Source: Membranipora membranacea
Lineage: Eukaryota; Bryozoa; Gymnolaemata; Cheilostomatida; Membraniporidae
DNA: 64,000 bases
NCBI GenBank assembly: GCA_914767715.1
Contig: OU612067.1
Location: forward strand, 30,480,162 to 30,544,161
Direction: 5' to 3'
Of the stretch, positions 59,035 to 64,000 are shown one piece after another. How positions within the stretch are numbered: position 1 is the stretch's first letter; each line of letters begins with the position of its first letter. The position numbers were made by a program, and so were the translations under genes. The notes below the pieces were generated by a model. It ran no database searches, was not told where the DNA came from, and saw nothing but the letters and a program-made list of their open reading frames with translations.

Positions 59035-61410
59035 ATGGATTAGTGAAATTTATTGGTAGCTAACATTTAATCATGTTCTTTACTTAACATAAGCTTCCAC
59101 CTAACGTAGCCAAAAATTAGGAGGAACTTATATCAGGTCAGCTCCGAACTAGCTGAAATCTAGCTAATGTTTACACCCTAAGGGAACTGCAACTAATGCA
59201 TAGCCAAAGAACAAAATATCTGTTGGCTTATTTACGATTCCCAGGTTGCCGGTAGTGACAATCACCGGCAGGGTTTGAACACTTAAATTAGTAGATTTTC
59301 GTTCACTAAGTAAGTTTTAGCAGTACTTCAGTTTCGATGAGTTTGGTGGTCAATGATGAAAGTAGGATTTTAATTTCAGTCTACATAATAGATGGGTTAT
59401 TTTGGTCTCAGGCAGGGGTTTTACCTGTTGTTCCATCCTTCTGACTGATCATTTTGCGAGGGTTGTCAGTTAATGTTTTCTGGTGTACATTCCAGATCTC
59501 TGGTTGGTATGTTGCTGGGTTATCGACATTCCGTATATACACTTGATTAAAATAGTCTAACAGCTACTCAAAGCCTCCAAAATAAAGTATAATAAATTAT
59601 GTAGAAGTACCACAAATACAATAATGGAGAACAGACATTTCAAGCTGACAGGCTTCTCTCATAAAATTTAGTTGAACTTGGGTAAATACAGCTTAGCTAA
59701 CAGGTTTTTGTTACATTAATTAATAATAAATAAATAATAATAATAAATTAATTAAGACTGGTTGACGGATGATCACATCGATAGGGCTTGCAGGCGGTGG
59801 TACTTCATCAATGAGCGCTCTCTTACTCAAAGCAGTATATCATATCAAAATTAGGTAGGGGTACAATTGAATTTCATCTTTGCATTTATCATATATAGGA
59901 ATGTGTATGTGCAAGTATATACATACCTGGTGAATTATCTGGTATATTTTGGCATAGAATGTCATTCCAGCATTCACTTGCTGCAGAGGCAGAAATGCTC
60001 GTGCATCTATTGACCCACAGAATAGCTTCACTGTTTCCTCTCAGGAGTATAGCTCTACCAGCCCTAACTGATGAATCCTCCTCCATGTGGACTGTTAAAA
60101 TAATCGAAATACGAAAAAAAATTAAAATATCAAAAATGAAAAACTGCTCGCAACCGCCGGTCTACCTGTTAAATTTTAATGGTATGTCATTGTCATATCC
60201 ATAGCAATGGTTTGAATTACACAGGATATGTTTTCAAAGCTGTGACCCAGCAACAATCATGAATGCCTAATCTGGAAACCCTGTAATCTGTGCAGTTATG
60301 CAGATTTTTTGAACCAACGTTACCTGACAGAGATGGTAAAAGCAGCATTCGGCAGCAGAAGAGTTGCAGCATTGATGCCTGCCATTCCATTGTTCATATG
60401 AATTGATTGAGGATCGGGGACATAATCTCGGTTCCGACATTCTATCAGTACCGCTTCTAACATTTCTCTGTAAGTTGCTGCAGTTTTTAGCTGCAGCAAT
60501 GCATAAACACATGTGGTGGATGTGTTTCCAATAGTGCATCTGATGACATAAATCTGCTAGAACTGGAGGTAAGCTGGCGATAGATTAAAATTTCCATCCA
60601 TGAATCATCTATCTTGAGTGCAAAGGTACTGTAATGCCACTTCACATGCAAAGATAACTATCCTGGCTCCCTGGTTCCTGTTATCGTTGTGAACGAATCT
60701 TTGTGGATCGTCTTCAAAAGTTCTCCAAATACCACATGTGTTTGTGAAGTTTTGAAAATTGTCTTTGAGTTTTCTTGGCTACTGTCATACTCATACTCAT
60801 TAATACTTTAATATTGAGACAAAAATTATAAAATGTTGATCCTGCGACTCATAGCCAACGTGCTGGCTCTTGCCCAACCCTACCAATTCGAGCCAACACG
60901 ATGACCAGCTCAAGAGACAAAAAATAGAAATAAATGCTAAATATGGTCCACCAACATGCAACACGTGTGGCAGGTGCTGTATTGGGACATGTCTTACAGA
61001 ACCTGCCCATACATTACTTTTTGCTGGATCAGAACTCTGAATATAGGTGGGGCTGAGGAGTTGCAGTGGGGTGAAGGTTGCCTTGGTCCCCTGAGGCATG
61101 TTGACTGGTGTGTTGGTGGCCAGTACAGCTGGGGTGAACACCCAGGGTGTACCTGAATTGGCTCAGCCTGGACCGGAAGAATTATCTAGATAGTTCTTCC
61201 CTCATACTTTTGCTCCCTAACAGGAGCAACGCTGAGCTGTGTTTCAGGGACAATAGTACCTTGGGCGCTGGTGCACTTCAGGCGCTGGTGCACTTCAGGC
61301 GCCGGCTGATTATGAATGAGCTCGGGCTTCTGGATCCACACTGTAAATCACTCCTTACTGAAACTCCAGTTTTGTCGCAGTGTAGCGATGCAGTTTTACC
61401 TTTGTCCAAG
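59035..61410. other. Unassigned region with two exon-like minus-strand stretches
   Basis: Frames at 59889-60086 (starts MEEDSSVRAGRAILLRG) and around 60300-60450 (contains SIHMNNGMAGINAATLLPNA, in a different frame) look protein-like. They could be exons of one minus-strand gene, but I recognise neither and did not confirm the splice phases. Nothing else seen. Confidence 0.3.
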
Positions 61411-61419
61411 ATATGAGAT

Positions 61420-61660
61420 GAGCCTGCGGAGTATCAATTCTCTCAACATCAGCTATATCTTCAGCAAGAGATTCGTCACGCTTGGTACTACGTTGTCTTT
61501 TCATCTTTTGCCGATGCTGTGTTCTTGACTTCTCAAGGTCTTTATGCCATTGTGCGCGCTTGCGTTCTGCCTCTTTTTTATCATATTATTCTTCTTTGCC
61601 TAGCTGCAGTCTTTTGCGATCCCTGTACTCTTTTTGTGTCTGAGCATTAGTCTTAGCCAT
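61420..61660 (-). pseudogene. Lys/Arg-rich helical exon with an in-frame stop
   Basis: From ATG at 61660 the minus strand reads MAKTNAQTQKEYRDRKR, then, after TAA at 61586-61588, continues in the same frame with KKEAERKRAQWHKDLEK and RDESLAEDIADVERI. The opening resembles a widespread invertebrate and fish family of unknown function that starts with a K/R-rich REYRxR helix. One base change would explain the stop. A transposon-associated gene is likely. Confidence 0.4.
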
Positions 61661-62556
61661 GCTGCTTGGCTCAATAACATGTACGCACTAACAAGACGTT
61701 GTGAAATTACTTTGTGTCATGACGGCATGTCATACATTGCATTGCATTGCATACATGTACAATAATTAATGTAATGAAACAGCACAGGAAATGTTTTGAA
61801 GTGGACCAGGAACATTATATCAACATGTGGTGCAACTGTGTCATAACGAATTAAACCCTAATTAAAAACAACAGCCCATACGTGGACAATCATCAGAGTG
61901 GTAACGGAGGCACAATTTGTGGGACCACTATTGTAAATTAGCCGATTGTCCGTCAAATAGTTTTTCTTTTATTTTGGATTGATGTTCATGCATTAAATCC
62001 CACTTGTGGAGTAAAGCAAGTTCTAAAAAATATGTTTGGCCTTGAAATATAAACTTTTGCATCTTTTATGGTAACGGAGGCACTCGATTTTTGTATCAAT
62101 AGGTGGTATATTACAGACATTGCTCTAGAGACAATATAGCTCTTAAAATAATTGTTGCTGGATTTTTGGATAAGCAACTACACTAGCTGCATGCTGAGCC
62201 TTAACTTTGGTTGGTCATGAGATATTTTCATTTATTTTGGGTAGGCACAGTAAACATAACTTTTATTAGCAATAATTGTTGTTGAGGGCTCGAAACTGCA
62301 TCTAACTTGAGGCGAGCATATCCGGAGAAGTAATCGTCGCATCAGAAAAATGAGACCAGATTTGAAAAATTTAGAGTCTGCTCTATGATATACAATTGGT
62401 CTGACAGAGCTTTGAACAATTTCCAAAAATATCACAAGTGCTAACTTTAGCACGGCCTTGCCCATATGTTATCGGCACCAATGGCACTGTTTCTTACTTG
62501 CCTATTTGGGAGTGGGTTGACATCACCTGCAACAATGATGTGCTGTTGAACTTCCT

Positions 62557-62930
62557 TCACAATCTTGAAGCAAACAAGGCTTTTTCCTGACCACATCGCC
62601 TATCTAGCTTCACTTTCAACTGTTCATAGCGTTGGGATGTCATGAAATGGCTGACTTGGGCATAGAAGGCGTTGTAATTAGCTATCTTTGTGTCTGATTT
62701 TTCAAGTGTCTTAGTAGCGATTTTCCCCAGCTCTTCCCTAATGTTGAAAACGAACTTGAGCAGCCTTGTGGTGCGATAGCTGCCGACTCGATCCCTGAGA
62801 TGTCCTTCCTCGTCATGCACAAATAGGTTTGTCAGATCAGCATGACTCAGCTCTGTGTATTCACTGTAGAATGCTGCCACCACATCTTCAGCATCACTAA
62901 CATCTGAGTCTATATCTTCATCTGAACTAG
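62557..62930 (-). CDS. Unrecognised helical open frame
   Basis: An open stretch of about 120 codons with an acidic start (SSDEDIDSDVSDAED), then a mostly helical part with many Lys and Glu (FVFNIREELGKIATKTLEKS, then SQRYEQLKVKLDRRCG). No stop inside. No family recognised. It could be an exon of a transposon-associated gene. Confidence 0.35.
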
Positions 62931-63540
62931 CGTCTAAACATGCAAACGGTAAACTTTTAGAATTTGCTCATGAATGGAGTTCAGGCATAGTAGTAGATTC
63001 TCCGGAATTCCTTACACTGTCTGACATTTTGGTTTTTGAGACAAATTTGATGAACATATCAACATTTAGTGAAGAATATACAGCGATTGCGCTATAGATG
63101 ATCATTATTGTCGTTTTTATCGTTCTATGGTGGCACATCACAATCAACCTGACCTAGTGGGTCCGGAGATCCAAATAATTTGTTTATTGTCAGACATCAT
63201 ACATTATGCACCGATTAGTTTTAGTGCTAAAACAGGGAGTTGTCTTCTCTTCGTGACACAAGCTCTCAACAGAATCACCAAAATATATGTTTCAAATTGT
63301 TACTACTAACACCTACGCTACGTAGTTAGTATAAGGTTCGTATTACGAATCTTATACCAAATACTTAATGTAGGAGATTATTGTAAAAACATCATCTACA
63401 TACTATTTACTACTATTCAGCTTTAAAAAATACAAAGTTTCCCCATGGATTTTGCGCGGGGATTTTGGATGTTGATATGTCCCTATAGTCCTATTAATCA
63501 GGTAGTTTTGGTAAAATAACATTGCCTCACCACTACCATC

Positions 63541-64000
63541 CCAGATTCCATTGACAAGAAAGCTTCAAATTATGCCAGATGTCTGTTCCTTGACTTTGAT
63601 TCTGCATTGAACACAATACATGTTCCAGACTTTATCTCGCAACTATCACATCTTGACTCCAATGTCACTGAATGGATATACAGCTTCCTAACAAATCGAA
63701 TCCCACCCAAAGAACAATACTAGATGGCAATATCTCAAAACCCATCATAACGAACACTGGCACTCTCCAGGGTTGCTGTTTATCTCCACTTTTGTTTTCA
63801 ATATACCAATAGGATTACCTCAGACTTGAGTAATATTACTGTTATTAAAGACGACACCTGTATAATTGAATGCATATCAAATCAATCAGATCTTAGTGCC
63901 TATTTGATGAGATCAGTAGAATTTCACAGCAATGTTGTGATTTAAACTTATTGTTAAACGCCTCCAAGACTCAAGAAATTATGTTTTCTACTCAGCTTGT
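63541..64000 (+). pseudogene. Non-LTR reverse transcriptase fragment, runs off the edge
   Basis: Plus-strand frames with shifts show CLFLDFDSALNTIHVPDF (RT motif A, usually FxDFSSAFNT), TGTLQGCCLSPLLFSIY (usually TGxPQGCVLSP) and a degraded ADDT block near 63840-63870. Then NLLLNASKTQEIMFST follows in another frame. This layout is typical of L2/CR1-like elements often found in fish and marine invertebrates. It differs in sequence from the LINE at 25433-28069. The rest lies beyond 64000. Confidence 0.7.

Overview
The window is animal nuclear DNA, AT-rich, with short GT-AG introns, TATA-box promoters, tRNA-derived SINE heads and remnants of many eukaryotic transposon families. The content suggests an aquatic invertebrate, but nothing here fixes the phylum. 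Host genes are sparse and most of the DNA is repeats and transposon wreckage.

Layout. 0.9-6.4 kb: a head-to-head pair of duplicated two-exon genes, each encoding a secreted, cationic, cysteine-free, glycine-rich propeptide with a signal peptide and an RVKR processing site. The two copies keep the same intron phase, exon 1 length and TATA-to-ATG distance. 9.3-10.2 kb: broken non-LTR reverse transcriptase. 12.5-15.9 kb: exons of an ankyrin-repeat gene closely resembling ANKRD16. Its introns hold a SINE head and two inverted-repeat elements, and a TA-flanked MITE lies just beyond the last exon. 19.4-22.0 kb: decayed PIF/Harbinger and Mutator-like transposases. 23-24 kb: an unrecognised spliced gene fragment. 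25.4-29.6 kb: a nearly complete LINE with ORF1 and ORF2 (APE endonuclease plus RT) joined by a TAATG overlap. 31.8-34.0 kb: a second LINE ORF1 remnant, an unknown 212-codon ORF and a second Mutator-like copy. 37.5-38.4 kb: a three-copy tandem repeat. 39.3-39.8 kb: pogo/Tigger-like DDE fragment.

41.9-50.6 kb: a four-exon THAP-domain gene, now frameshifted. A 5,676-bp foldback element lies inside its last intron, with matching ends, a CCGT duplication, two opposed tandem arrays and about 27 copies of one GC-rich motif. 51.4-52.8 kb: hAT (DUF4371/ZMYM-like) remnant. 55-57.4 kb: Bel/Pao-like and Ty3/Gypsy-like remnants. In the Gypsy-like one the integrase N-terminus follows the protease directly. 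57.5-58.1 kb: AT-rich minisatellite and composite SINE. 58.7-62.9 kb: exon fragments of transposon-related or unknown genes. 63.5-64.0 kb: another RT fragment running off the edge.

The probable host genes are the two glycine-rich peptide genes and the ANKRD16-like gene. The most unusual structures are the peptide gene pair and the giant foldback element.
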